Assembly: GCA_035516155.1 (NCBI GenBank)
Contig: DATJAP010000029.1
Location: 1-64,000, forward strand
Direction of reading: 5' to 3'
From: JAJYKN01 sp035516155
GTDB lineage: Bacteria > Nitrospirota > UBA9217
DNA: 64,000 nt
The number at the start of each line of letters is the position of its first letter. Positions within the stretch are counted from its first letter, which is position 1. A program made the translations under genes and the position numbers. Under the pieces are notes generated by a model. It searched no databases. It saw only the letters and a list, made by a program, of their open reading frames with translations, and was not told the DNA's origin. Below, one piece after another: positions 1 to 7,994 of this stretch.

Positions 1-1
1 T

Positions 2-385
2 GCTTGCCAGTATATCTGCCCGAACGACCTCATGACCCTGAACAGGGATCTCATGAAGGCGTACAATCAGGAACCGGAGCAGTGCTGGGAGTGCTACAAC
101 TGCGTAAAGATCTGCCCGCAGCAGGCGATCGAAATCCGGGCATACCAGGACTTCGCACCCCTGGGCGCGAACGTGATCCCCATGAGAGGTACGGACTCCA
201 TCATGTGGACCATCAAGTTCCGGAACGGGATCCTGAAGCGGTTCAAGTACCCGATCAGGACCACTGCCGAAGGTTCGGTCGATCCCTACAAGGGAAAACC
301 CGAGGCAGATATGGCAAAAATCAAACAGCCGGGATACTTCACCCATCATGGTGCAGGCAAGGCCATGCCGGTAATCAAGAAATAA
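2..385 (+). CDS. aprB: APS reductase beta subunit, 5' truncated
   Basis: This is the C-terminal part of the iron-sulfur subunit of dissimilatory adenylylsulfate reductase, which passes electrons to the FAD of AprA for reduction of APS to sulfite in the cytoplasm. The reading frame is open from the window edge (ACQYICPNDLM), so the N-terminus lies outside. The segment after MTLNRDL holds the CWECYNCVKICP cluster motif that binds a [4Fe-4S] centre, followed by the AprB tail that wraps around AprA. It ends 13 bases before aprA, with a strong AAGGAGG between them, so the two are co-transcribed. The family assignment is close to certain because of the motif plus the adjacent aprA. Confidence 0.95.
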   Translation, partial: ACQYICPNDLMTLNRDLMKAYNQEPEQCWECYNCVKICPQQAIEIRAYQDFAPLGANVIPMRGTDSIMWTIKFRNGILKRFKYPIRTTAEGSVDPYKGKPEADMAKIKQPGYFTHHGAGKAMPVIKK

Positions 386-398
386 GGAGGAAAGACTA

Positions 399-2417
399 AT
401 GGAAAAAGAGACTTGTACCTTTTCATTCTGCAAGAAGCCGGCGATTGAAGAAGTTGAGACCGATCTCCTCCTCATCGGCGGCGGTATGGCCTGCTGCGGC
501 GCTGCATTCGAAGCTGCTCGCTGGGCGAACCCCAAGAAGATAAAAATCACCATGGTGGACAAGGCCGCGACCGACCGGTCCGGCGCAGTTGCCATGGGCC
601 TGTCGGCCATCAACACCTATATGGGTGAGAACGATCCGCAGGACTATGTAAAGATGGTAAGAAACGACCTCATGGGCATCATCCGCGAAGACCTGGTCTA
701 TGACCTCGGCCGTCACGTCGATGATTCTGTCCAGCTCTTCGAGGAGTGGGGTCTTCCGATCTGGAAAATCGGCGACGACGGCTTCTCCCTCGACGGTTTC
801 CAGGCAAAGGAAGCCGGAAAAGCCATGCTGAAGGATGGCGGCAAGCCGGTCCGTTCCGGTAAGTGGCAGATCATGATCAACGGCGAGTCCTATAAGGTCA
901 TCGTCGCTGAAGCCGCAAAAAAGGCCCTCCAAACCAACCGCGAAGCGACCGGTGTGGCCCAGAATCACTATGAGCGCGTGTTCATCGTGAAGCTTTACAA
1001 TGATGCGAAAGAGCCGAATCGCGTTGCAGCAGCGGCCGGCTTCAGCGTTCGTGAGAACAAGATCTATGTCTTCAAGGCAAAGGCCATGGTGCTTGCGGCC
1101 GGCGGCGCGGTGAACGTGTTCCGTCCTCGGTCGACCCAGGAAGGTCAGGGCCGCGCATGGTATCCGGTATGGAACTCCGGTTCCGGCTACGCTCTCGGCC
1201 TGCAGGCCGGCGCAGAGCTGACCATGATGGAAAACCGCTTCGTGCCCGCCCGGTTCAAGGACGGATACGGCCCGGTGGGCGCCTGGTTCCTGTTCTTCAA
1301 GGCCAAAGCGACCAACAGCCTCGGCGAAGACTATTGCGCTAATGCAGAAGCTTTGGCAGAAGCCAAGGCAAAGTATGGCAAGTATGTCGATGCTCTCGGC
1401 ACGGCAATCCGCAACCATCTGATGATGCGTGACATGAAGAGGGGCAAAGGCCCGATCCTCATGAGAACGGATGACGCAATGGCTGCCATCAACAAGACCT
1501 TTAAGGAAAAGCTCGGGGACAAAGAGGGCGCCAAGAAGGTGAAACACCTCGAGGCTGAGGCCTGGGAAGACTTCCTCGATATGGCCATTGGCCAGGCCGG
1601 ACTCTGGGCCGCGAAGAACATCGAGCCGGACAAGATGCCGTCGGAAATCATGCCGACCGAGCCCTACCTCCTGGGTTCGCACGCAGGCTGCGCCGGCTTC
1701 TGGTGCTGCGGTCCCGATGACCTCGGCGCTCCGGAAGAGTGGAACAAGAAGTGGCCCGCTGGTAATTACAACCGCATGTCGACCGTGAAGGGCCTCTTCA
1801 TGTGCGGCGACATCTGCGGTGCCTCCGGTCACAAATTCTCCTCCGGTTCGCATGCAGAAGGCCGTATCGCGGCCAAGAGTGCTCTCGCATTCATGCTCGA
1901 CAACCCAAGCTATAAGCCGACCATCAATGAAACGGCGGATCACCTGGCAGCCGAGCTTTATCTGCCTTTCGAGGTCTACGAGAAGTACAAGACCTACACC
2001 ACGGCTCCTGAAATCAACCCGAACTACATCAAGCCGAAAATGCTCCAGACCCGTCTGCAGAAGATCTCCGACGAGTACTTTGGTGGCATTTCGACCTGGT
2101 ACATGACCTCCAAGACCATGCTTGAGGAAGGCCTCCGTCAGCTCCAGATGCTGAAGGAAGACACCTCCAAGATGGCAGCGAGCAATCTGCACGAACTGAT
2201 GCGCTGCTGGGAGAACTATCACCGCATCCTCTCCGTGGAGGCCCATGCGCGCCACATCCTGTTCCGGGAAGAGTCGCGGTATCCCGGCTACTACTATCGG
2301 GGCGACTTCGATCTCGTAGACGACAACAACTGGAAGGCTTTCGTGAATTCCAAGTACGATCTTGCGAAAGACACGTGGGAAGTCAAGAAGGTCCCCTACG
2401 TACAACTCGTTCCATAA
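399..2417 (+). CDS. aprA: APS reductase alpha subunit
   Basis: This is the FAD-containing catalytic subunit of dissimilatory adenylylsulfate reductase (APS + 2e- to sulfite + AMP). At 672 residues it has the normal family length. A Rossmann FAD-binding motif (LLIGGGMACCGAA) lies at about residues 24-37, and the fumarate-reductase-like flavoprotein core fills the rest, with the cysteine-containing GCAGFWCCG stretch about two thirds along. The ATG at 399 is preceded by AAGGAGG at ideal spacing. The order aprB-aprA-qmoABC is that of sulfate reducers rather than sulfur oxidisers, so the reductive direction is inferred. A strong hairpin terminator follows, which may set a higher apr than qmo transcript level. 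Confidence 0.97.
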   Translation: MEKETCTFSFCKKPAIEEVETDLLLIGGGMACCGAAFEAARWANPKKIKITMVDKAATDRSGAVAMGLSAINTYMGENDPQDYVKMVRNDLMGIIREDLVYDLGRHVDDSVQLFEEWGLPIWKIGDDGFSLDGFQAKEAGKAMLKDGGKPVRSGKWQIMINGESYKVIVAEAAKKALQTNREATGVAQNHYERVFIVKLYNDAKEPNRVAAAAGFSVRENKIYVFKAKAMVLAAGGAVNVFRPRSTQEGQGRAWYPVWNSGSGYALGLQAGAELTMMENRFVPARFKDGYGPVGAWFLFFKAKATNSLGEDYCANAEALAEAKAKYGKYVDALGTAIRNHLMMRDMKRGKGPILMRTDDAMAAINKTFKEKLGDKEGAKKVKHLEAEAWEDFLDMAIGQAGLWAAKNIEPDKMPSEIMPTEPYLLGSHAGCAGFWCCGPDDLGAPEEWNKKWPAGNYNRMSTVKGLFMCGDICGASGHKFSSGSHAEGRIAAKSALAFMLDNPSYKPTINETADHLAAELYLPFEVYEKYKTYTTAPEINPNYIKPKMLQTRLQKISDEYFGGISTWYMTSKTMLEEGLRQLQMLKEDTSKMAASNLHELMRCWENYHRILSVEAHARHILFREESRYPGYYYRGDFDLVDDNNWKAFVNSKYDLAKDTWEVKKVPYVQLVP

Positions 2418-2428
2418 GTGAACAACCA

Positions 2429-2460
2429 CTCCGGGGAGGGCAACCCTCCCCGGAGATTTT
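2429..2460 (+). terminator. Rho-independent terminator after aprA
   Basis: A perfect 12-bp stem (CTCCGGGGAGGG, 2429-2440, pairing with 2444-2455) closes on a 3-base CAA loop and is followed by ATTTT. It sits 11 bases after the aprA stop and upstream of qmoA, so it should end or attenuate aprBA transcripts. Confidence 0.85.
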
Positions 2461-2463
2461 ATT

Positions 2464-2532
2464 AAAATTGAAAAGTGGAAATTTTATCGTCGCCGCGAAA
2501 GACGAACTTGAAATTTCCAGTCTTCAATTTTT
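2464..2532. repeat. AT-rich imperfect inverted repeat before qmoA
   Basis: Arms at 2464-2485 and 2511-2532 are complementary at roughly 19 of 22 positions and are built from AAATTGAAAA / AAATTTCCA words. The element lies between the aprA terminator and the qmoA ribosome-binding site. A similarly built element lies between atpG and atpD (34214-34265), so this looks like an intercistronic repeat family rather than a chance hairpin. Confidence 0.5.
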
Positions 2533-2580
2533 CATGTCCGATTTTTTCGGTTTCACTGCCTTAAGGAGGAATAAGATACC

Positions 2581-3831
2581 ATGGCGGAAAATAAGGTGTT
2601 GGTTGTCGGCGGAGGCTTCAGCGGCCTTACGGTGGCAGTAGAAGCCGCGGAGGCGGGTTCCGATGTCATCATCGTTGAAAAGAACCCCTATCTCGGCGGG
2701 CGGGTGACGCAGCTCAACAAGTATTTCTGGAAGATGTGCCCCCCGAACTGCGGCCTCGAGATCCAGTATAAAAGGATCAAGAATAACGGGCAGGTGAAGA
2801 TCTATACCATGACGGAAGTGCAGAAGATCTCCGGCTCGGAAGGCAACTTCGACGTGACCCTCAAGGTGCAGCCCCGGTTTGTGAACGCCAAATGCGTAGC
2901 TTGCAACAAATGTGCTGAGGCCTGCCCCGTAGAGCGGTCCAATGACTTCGATTTTGGCATGAGCAAGACCAAAGCCGCCTACCTCCCGCACAACCAGGCA
3001 TTTCCACTCCAGTATGTCATCGACGGCAAGGTCTGCAAAGGTTCGGCCTGCAACAAATGCGCAGAAGCATGCGCCTATGATGCGATCAAGCTCGACATGA
3101 AGCCGGAGACGGTGAATGTAAAAGTCGGCGCTGTTGTCATGGCTACAGGATGGAACCCCTACGACGCCACGAAGATGGACAATCTTTCCTTCGGCAAAGT
3201 CCAGAACGTGATTACGAACATGATGATGGAGCGGCTGGCTGCTCCGAACGGACCGACGGCTGGCAAGATCGTGCGTCCCTCGGACGGCAAGGAAGTGAAG
3301 AACATCGCTTTCGTGCAGTGTGCCGGTTCGCGCGACGAGAATCACCTGTCTTTTTGCTCTTACATCTGCTGCCTGGCGTCCATCAAACAGGCAACCTATG
3401 TCAGGGAACTCTACCCCGATTCCAAAGTAAAGATTTTTTATATCGATATCAGAACTCCCGGACTTTACGAGAACCGGTTCTATACTAAAATCAAAGAAGA
3501 CCAGAACGTTTCCTTCCTCAAGGGCAAGGTCGCCAAGATCGAGCAGGGCCAGAACGGTGACGTTAGAGTCACCGCCGAAGACATCCACGGCGGCGGCAAG
3601 GTTACCGAAACGTTCGAGCTGGTTGTGCTCGCCACAGGCATGCAGCCTGAGACAGGGTCCCTCAAGAGTGCAGGTGTTGCGGCGACTGATGACGGGTTTG
3701 TGGACCAGGCAACGCTCCCGAAGGGCATCTACGCCACCGGGACGCTCAAAACACCCGTTGATGTGGCGCGGTCCGCACAGGATGCCACCGGCGTGGTCAT
3801 GAAGAGCATCCAGAGCTTGAGGAGGAAATAA
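2581..3831 (+). CDS. qmoA: Quinone-interacting oxidoreductase QmoA
   Basis: QmoA is a soluble HdrA-like flavoprotein of the QmoABC complex that links menaquinol to APS reductase. The 416-residue product starts with an FAD motif (VLVVGGGFSGLT, about residues 6-17), continues with the HdrA-type ECxP-like FWKMCPPNCG segment, and carries ferredoxin-type cysteine groups at CVACNKCAEACP and CKGSACNKCAEAC. The ATG is preceded by AAGGAGG. It is followed after two bases by qmoB, so translation is probably coupled. The assignment rests on the motif order, the length and the aprBA neighbourhood. Confidence 0.95.
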   Translation: MAENKVLVVGGGFSGLTVAVEAAEAGSDVIIVEKNPYLGGRVTQLNKYFWKMCPPNCGLEIQYKRIKNNGQVKIYTMTEVQKISGSEGNFDVTLKVQPRFVNAKCVACNKCAEACPVERSNDFDFGMSKTKAAYLPHNQAFPLQYVIDGKVCKGSACNKCAEACAYDAIKLDMKPETVNVKVGAVVMATGWNPYDATKMDNLSFGKVQNVITNMMMERLAAPNGPTAGKIVRPSDGKEVKNIAFVQCAGSRDENHLSFCSYICCLASIKQATYVRELYPDSKVKIFYIDIRTPGLYENRFYTKIKEDQNVSFLKGKVAKIEQGQNGDVRVTAEDIHGGGKVTETFELVVLATGMQPETGSLKSAGVAATDDGFVDQATLPKGIYATGTLKTPVDVARSAQDATGVVMKSIQSLRRK

Positions 3832-3833
3832 GG

Positions 3834-6068
3834 ATGGAGAAGAAATACGGCGTATATATCTGTAAGGGATGCGGTATCAAAGATGCGATCGACATTGCGA
3901 AGCTCGAAGGCGCAGCCAAGAAAGTGCCCCTCTGCAAAAATCACGATATCTTATGCAGCCCCGAGGGCCTGCAGCTTATAAAAGATGATATGGCGAAGGA
4001 AGGCGTGAACACGCTGATCATAGCTGCCTGTTCTCCGCGGGCTAAAACAGAGGAGTTCTCGTTTGCCGGCGCTCTCGTTGAGCGGGTGAATATCCGCGAA
4101 TTCGTTGCCTGGGTCATGGAGCCGAATACGGACGCAACGAACGATGCTGCCTACGACTACCTAAACATGGGCATTGTGAAGGCCCAGAAGGGCGATCTTC
4201 CGGAGCCGAGCGTCCTGCAGGACCTGAGCAGCACGATCCTGGTCATTGGCGGTGGTATTGCCGGCATGACTGCGGCCCTCTCCGCCGCGAACGCCGGTCA
4301 GCAGGTTGTGCTCGTGGAGAAGGATGCCCAGCTCGGTGGGTTCGTGAACAAGCTCTACAAAAAGATCCCGACGGGAACGTATTTCAATAAACCGCTCATC
4401 GTGGACACCGATATTGCCAAGACCGTGAGCGAAGTCGAAAGCAACGCGAACATCAAAGTATATAAGTCGACAACGGTTGCAAAAACGGACGGACAGCCCG
4501 GCCTTTACGCTGTTACGCTTTCGAACGGCGAAACCCTGAAGATCGGCGCAATCGTCATGACGACGGGCTGGCTACCCTACGATGCGAACAAACTCGACTA
4601 CCTCGGCTACGGGAAATTTAAGAACGTGGTCACGAATTTCGAGCTCGAAGAGATCGCGAAGAAGAACAACGGCAAGCTCCTCCGGCCTTCCGACGGCAAA
4701 CCTGCCCTGAAGGTTGCGTTTGTGCAGTGCGCCGGCCAGCGCGACCCGAATCACCTTCCTTATTGCTCATCCATGTGCTGCGCCACGTCGCTGAAACAAG
4801 CGCAGTATGTGCGGCAAAATGAAGATGCCCTGGCCATGATCTTCTATAAGGACATCAGAACTCCGGGTAGGACCGAGCTCTATTACAAAGAAGCGCAGAA
4901 TAATCCGGGCGTAATGCTCTCCAAGGCGGACGTGACCGGCGTGTCCGATGCCGGGAACGGAAATATGTTTGTCGAGATGGAGAACACCCTCTTCGGGACG
5001 AAGACCGGCGAAAAGGTGAAGGTTGAAGCGGACCTCGTTGTCCTTGCAACTGGCATGGTCCCGACCACGAGGTGGCCCCAGGATTACGCCGACGGCCTTA
5101 CCAAAGCCGCCGGAGGCGGTGACGAAGCCAAAAAGAACTATCTTGAGCAGACCCCAAAACCCGATTACATCTTGAACCTCGGATATCGTCAGGGACCGGA
5201 AATTCCAACTCTCGAAGGGGCTAGCGGTTTTGCCGACTCCAACTTCATCTGCTTCCAGTACGAGACGCGCAGGACCGGCATCTATGCCGCCGGTGGTGTG
5301 CATCAGCCCATGAACATGGCCGAAGCGCAGGAAGATGCCGCCGGAGCGGCTTTCAAGGCCATCCAGGCCATGGACCACGTGGCTCGCGGCGTTGCGGTCC
5401 ATCCCCGCTCATGGGATGTCACATTCCCCGATCCGATGCTTATCAAATGCACGGCATGCAAACGATGCACGGAAGAGTGCCCCTTCGGTGCGATCGACGA
5501 AGACGAAAAGGGCATTCCCAAGTACAACCTCAACCGCTGCCGTCGCTGCGGCACCTGCATGGGCGCCTGTCCGGAACGCATCGTTTCGTTCAAGGACTAC
5601 AGCGTGGATATCATCGGTTCCATGCTCAAGGGCATCGATGTCCCCGACGATGAGGACACGTTCCGGATCGTCTGCCTCATATGCGAGAACGACGCATATC
5701 CCGCGCTTGACACGGCGGCGATCAACCGCAAGAAAATCGATCCGTCGGTGCGCTTCGCATCGCTTCGATGCCTGGGTGGCACGAACCTCGTCTGGGTCGC
5801 GGACGTGCTTTCAAAAGGTGTCGATGGCATGCTGCTCCTCGGCTGCAAGTTCGGAGAGAATTACCAGTGTCATTTCGTGAAGGGGAGCGAACTCGCGAAT
5901 ACCCGTTTCAGCAAAGTGAGCGAAACCCTGAACCGTCTACAGCTCGAGTCCGACCGTGTCCAGTTGATGCAGATTGCGATTAACGAGTACGACAAACTGC
6001 CCGACTTGATCAATGAATTCGTTGAAAAAGTAAAAGAGATCGGACCGAACCCATTCAAGAGCATGTAA
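3834..6068 (+). CDS. qmoB: Quinone-interacting oxidoreductase QmoB
   Basis: QmoB is the large soluble HdrA/MvhD-like subunit of the Qmo complex. The 744 residues comprise an HdrA-like N-terminal part with YICKGCGIKDA, an FAD-binding motif ILVIGGGIAGM at about residues 135-145, two ferredoxin [4Fe-4S] motifs (CTACKRCTEECP and CRRCGTCMGACP) near residues 540-580, and an MvhD-like C-terminal domain with the conserved CLICEND, SLRCLGG and LLLGCKFGENYQC stretches. The MvhD portion is the feature that separates QmoB from QmoA. It starts 2 bases after the qmoA stop with an overlapping AGGAGG, so it is in the same transcript. Confidence 0.95.
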   Translation: MEKKYGVYICKGCGIKDAIDIAKLEGAAKKVPLCKNHDILCSPEGLQLIKDDMAKEGVNTLIIAACSPRAKTEEFSFAGALVERVNIREFVAWVMEPNTDATNDAAYDYLNMGIVKAQKGDLPEPSVLQDLSSTILVIGGGIAGMTAALSAANAGQQVVLVEKDAQLGGFVNKLYKKIPTGTYFNKPLIVDTDIAKTVSEVESNANIKVYKSTTVAKTDGQPGLYAVTLSNGETLKIGAIVMTTGWLPYDANKLDYLGYGKFKNVVTNFELEEIAKKNNGKLLRPSDGKPALKVAFVQCAGQRDPNHLPYCSSMCCATSLKQAQYVRQNEDALAMIFYKDIRTPGRTELYYKEAQNNPGVMLSKADVTGVSDAGNGNMFVEMENTLFGTKTGEKVKVEADLVVLATGMVPTTRWPQDYADGLTKAAGGGDEAKKNYLEQTPKPDYILNLGYRQGPEIPTLEGASGFADSNFICFQYETRRTGIYAAGGVHQPMNMAEAQEDAAGAAFKAIQAMDHVARGVAVHPRSWDVTFPDPMLIKCTACKRCTEECPFGAIDEDEKGIPKYNLNRCRRCGTCMGACPERIVSFKDYSVDIIGSMLKGIDVPDDEDTFRIVCLICENDAYPALDTAAINRKKIDPSVRFASLRCLGGTNLVWVADVLSKGVDGMLLLGCKFGENYQCHFVKGSELANTRFSKVSETLNRLQLESDRVQLMQIAINEYDKLPDLINEFVEKVKEIGPNPFKSM

Positions 6069-6086
6069 TTCACATGCTGAGTTCGG

Positions 6087-6110
6087 CCCCCGGCTTAAGA
6101 TTTGCCGGGG
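6087..6110 (+). other. Intercistronic hairpin between qmoB and qmoC
   Basis: CCCCGGC (6087-6093) pairs with GCCGGGG (6104-6110) across a 10-base loop, and a smaller GCATGT/ACATGC hairpin (6061-6077) overlaps the qmoB stop. There is no clear T-run, so this is more likely an mRNA-processing or stability element than a terminator. Confidence 0.4.
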
Positions 6111-6173
6111 CAGGTTTCGGGGTACGGAGTTAAAAAACAGAAAACTCCTAACCAGAGTAATGGGAGGAAATAC

Positions 6174-7334
6174 ATGGCTGACGCAACGGTTATCAAACCT
6201 GACTTACAATTTGTGAATGAGATCATCAAAGGCGGCGGGGAGTCACTCAAAAAGTGCTATCAATGCGCCACCTGCTCGGTCGTCTGCAATGTCACGCCCG
6301 ACGGGAACCCCTTCCCTCGCAAGGAAATGGTCCTCGCCCAGTGGGGCCAGAAGGACAAACTTGTCACAAGCTCTGACGTATGGCTCTGCCACCAGTGCAG
6401 CGACTGTACAGCCTATTGCCCCCGCGGTGCAAAGCCGGGCGAAGTGCTGAATGCTATCAGGAAGCAGAGCATCAAACACGTCGCACTGGTCCCCTTTTTT
6501 GCGAAGGTCGCAACGGATCCGAAACTTTTGCCGATTCTTTTCGCCATCCCCCTGGTATTGTTCTATGCTATTCTTGCGGTACTCGGGAACGGCAGCTTTA
6601 CCGCGCCGAGAGCCGAGGGCAATATCATGGCCTATCATAAGTTTGTTCCCGTGCCGGTGATCGACACGGTGTTTATCCTGACCGCGATCTTTGCCGTAGC
6701 ATCGGCTTTCGTGGGCATCAAGCGTCTTTGGAACGGGATGAAAGCGCAGGCCGGGACGATGAAGTCGACGGGAAGCCTGGGCGGCGACATCATTGCGTCA
6801 ATTACCGAGATCCTCGGCCACTCCAAGTTTGCGGATTGCACCGTGAATAAGGGCAGGCGACTCGGCCACATGCTCCTGTTTTATGCCTTTGTCGGACTCG
6901 CTGTGGTCACAACGTGGGCGATCGTTTACCTCTATGGGTTTGAACTTCTCGGCATTCAGCCTTTCGGTCCATTCCACTTCGGCGAATCGCCCTACCCGAT
7001 GAGCGATCCCGTCAAGATACTGGCTCTCGCTAGTTCCATAGCCTTTGCCGCCGGCGTCATACTTCTTTTGGTGAACCGCCTTGCGCAGGCCGGGAAGGCC
7101 GGCATGGGATCCTATTTTGACTGGATATTCCTCACGATCGTGATCGGCGTTGGCGCAACGGGCATGCTGTCCTGGGCGCTTCGCCTTGCGGACATGAATG
7201 CGGGATATTTTGTCTACTATCTGCATCTTGTGTTCATCTGGTCGCTGTTCGCCTATGCGCCCTATTCTAAATTCGCTCACTTGTTCTACCGCACGACCGC
7301 GATGGTATTTGTGAGACATTCCGGTCGCAAGTAG
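6174..7334 (+). CDS. qmoC: Quinone-interacting oxidoreductase QmoC
   Basis: QmoC is the membrane subunit that draws electrons from menaquinol. I place the start at the ATG at 6174 (MADATVIKPD), because GGGAGG lies 6 bases upstream; an in-frame codon further upstream at 6102 has no such site. The N-terminal about 100 residues are HdrC-like, with two four-cysteine iron-sulfur motifs (CYQCATCSVVC and CHQCSDCTAYC). The C-terminal about 260 residues are a multi-helix NarI/HdrE-like cytochrome b domain. It closes the apr-qmo block. The fused HdrC-HdrE architecture is the family signature. Confidence 0.94.
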   Translation: MADATVIKPDLQFVNEIIKGGGESLKKCYQCATCSVVCNVTPDGNPFPRKEMVLAQWGQKDKLVTSSDVWLCHQCSDCTAYCPRGAKPGEVLNAIRKQSIKHVALVPFFAKVATDPKLLPILFAIPLVLFYAILAVLGNGSFTAPRAEGNIMAYHKFVPVPVIDTVFILTAIFAVASAFVGIKRLWNGMKAQAGTMKSTGSLGGDIIASITEILGHSKFADCTVNKGRRLGHMLLFYAFVGLAVVTTWAIVYLYGFELLGIQPFGPFHFGESPYPMSDPVKILALASSIAFAAGVILLLVNRLAQAGKAGMGSYFDWIFLTIVIGVGATGMLSWALRLADMNAGYFVYYLHLVFIWSLFAYAPYSKFAHLFYRTTAMVFVRHSGRK

Positions 7335-7406
7335 GGCTAGGCTTCGCCTGCCCGGAAAATATTGGATAATTGCGGTGTTTATCCTTACAGAATTGCGGAG
7401 TATGCC

Positions 7407-7844
7407 ATGAAAGTTAAAGAACTGCTCAGTATCAAAGGTTTGGAGTGTTTCAGCATCACCAGCGATCTGTCGCTTCTCGATGGAGCGAAACAGATGGCGG
7501 AATGCAATATCGGAGCTCTTCTGGTTATGGACCGGGGTTCGCTTGTGGGTATCATCACCGAACGCGATATCGTAAAGAACACGGCTAATGAAAAAGCACA
7601 GAACAAGGATGTGAAGATAAAAGATGTCATGAGCACCAATCTGCTCGTGGTCAAGCCCGGCGATGATCTTGATTACGTCATGGCGATCATGATCCAAAAC
7701 AACATCCGCCACACACCGGTCGTCGAGGAAAGCGGGCTGGTGGGACTCCTATCCATGCGTGACGTGGTGCGGGTCCTGGTTAAAAACTTGAAAGCGGAAA
7801 ATCATTATCTGAAGGACATGATCGGCGGCAAGTTCGAAGTTTAA
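7407..7844 (+). CDS. CBS-domain signalling protein
   Basis: The 145-residue protein consists of two CBS motifs in tandem (a Bateman pair), roughly residues 8-65 and 75-135. The second typical element reads RHTPVVEESGLVGLLSMRDVV and the first IGALLVMDRGSLVGIITERDI. CBS pairs bind adenine nucleotides and report energy state. No catalytic domain is attached, so the target is unknown. The ATG at 7407 follows GCGGAG; an upstream in-frame TTG is less likely. It lies between qmoC and hppA on the same strand, so a link to energy metabolism is plausible but unproven. Confidence 0.8.
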   Translation: MKVKELLSIKGLECFSITSDLSLLDGAKQMAECNIGALLVMDRGSLVGIITERDIVKNTANEKAQNKDVKIKDVMSTNLLVVKPGDDLDYVMAIMIQNNIRHTPVVEESGLVGLLSMRDVVRVLVKNLKAENHYLKDMIGGKFEV

Positions 7845-7994
7845 TCGGAGAGGATTTTACTACACTCGATAGGGGGGATGCCAGGGAGAAACAGGCGGTG
7901 AATAATTGCAACGCCCCATTAGATCTCGATGGGCAGGATTCATTAAGATGAAACATGAGAATGATATAATTTAATTTTACAAGGAGGAGAGAGA

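Noticed and set aside
423..2429. 668-residue open frame on the minus strand across aprA
   Set aside because: It is the exact antisense of a canonical aprA and its sequence resembles no family; long antisense frames are common in GC-rich genes.
7845..7994. Leader of hppA examined for a fluoride or other riboswitch
   Set aside because: Only a weak CCCAT/ATGGG stem was found; no conserved core could be matched.
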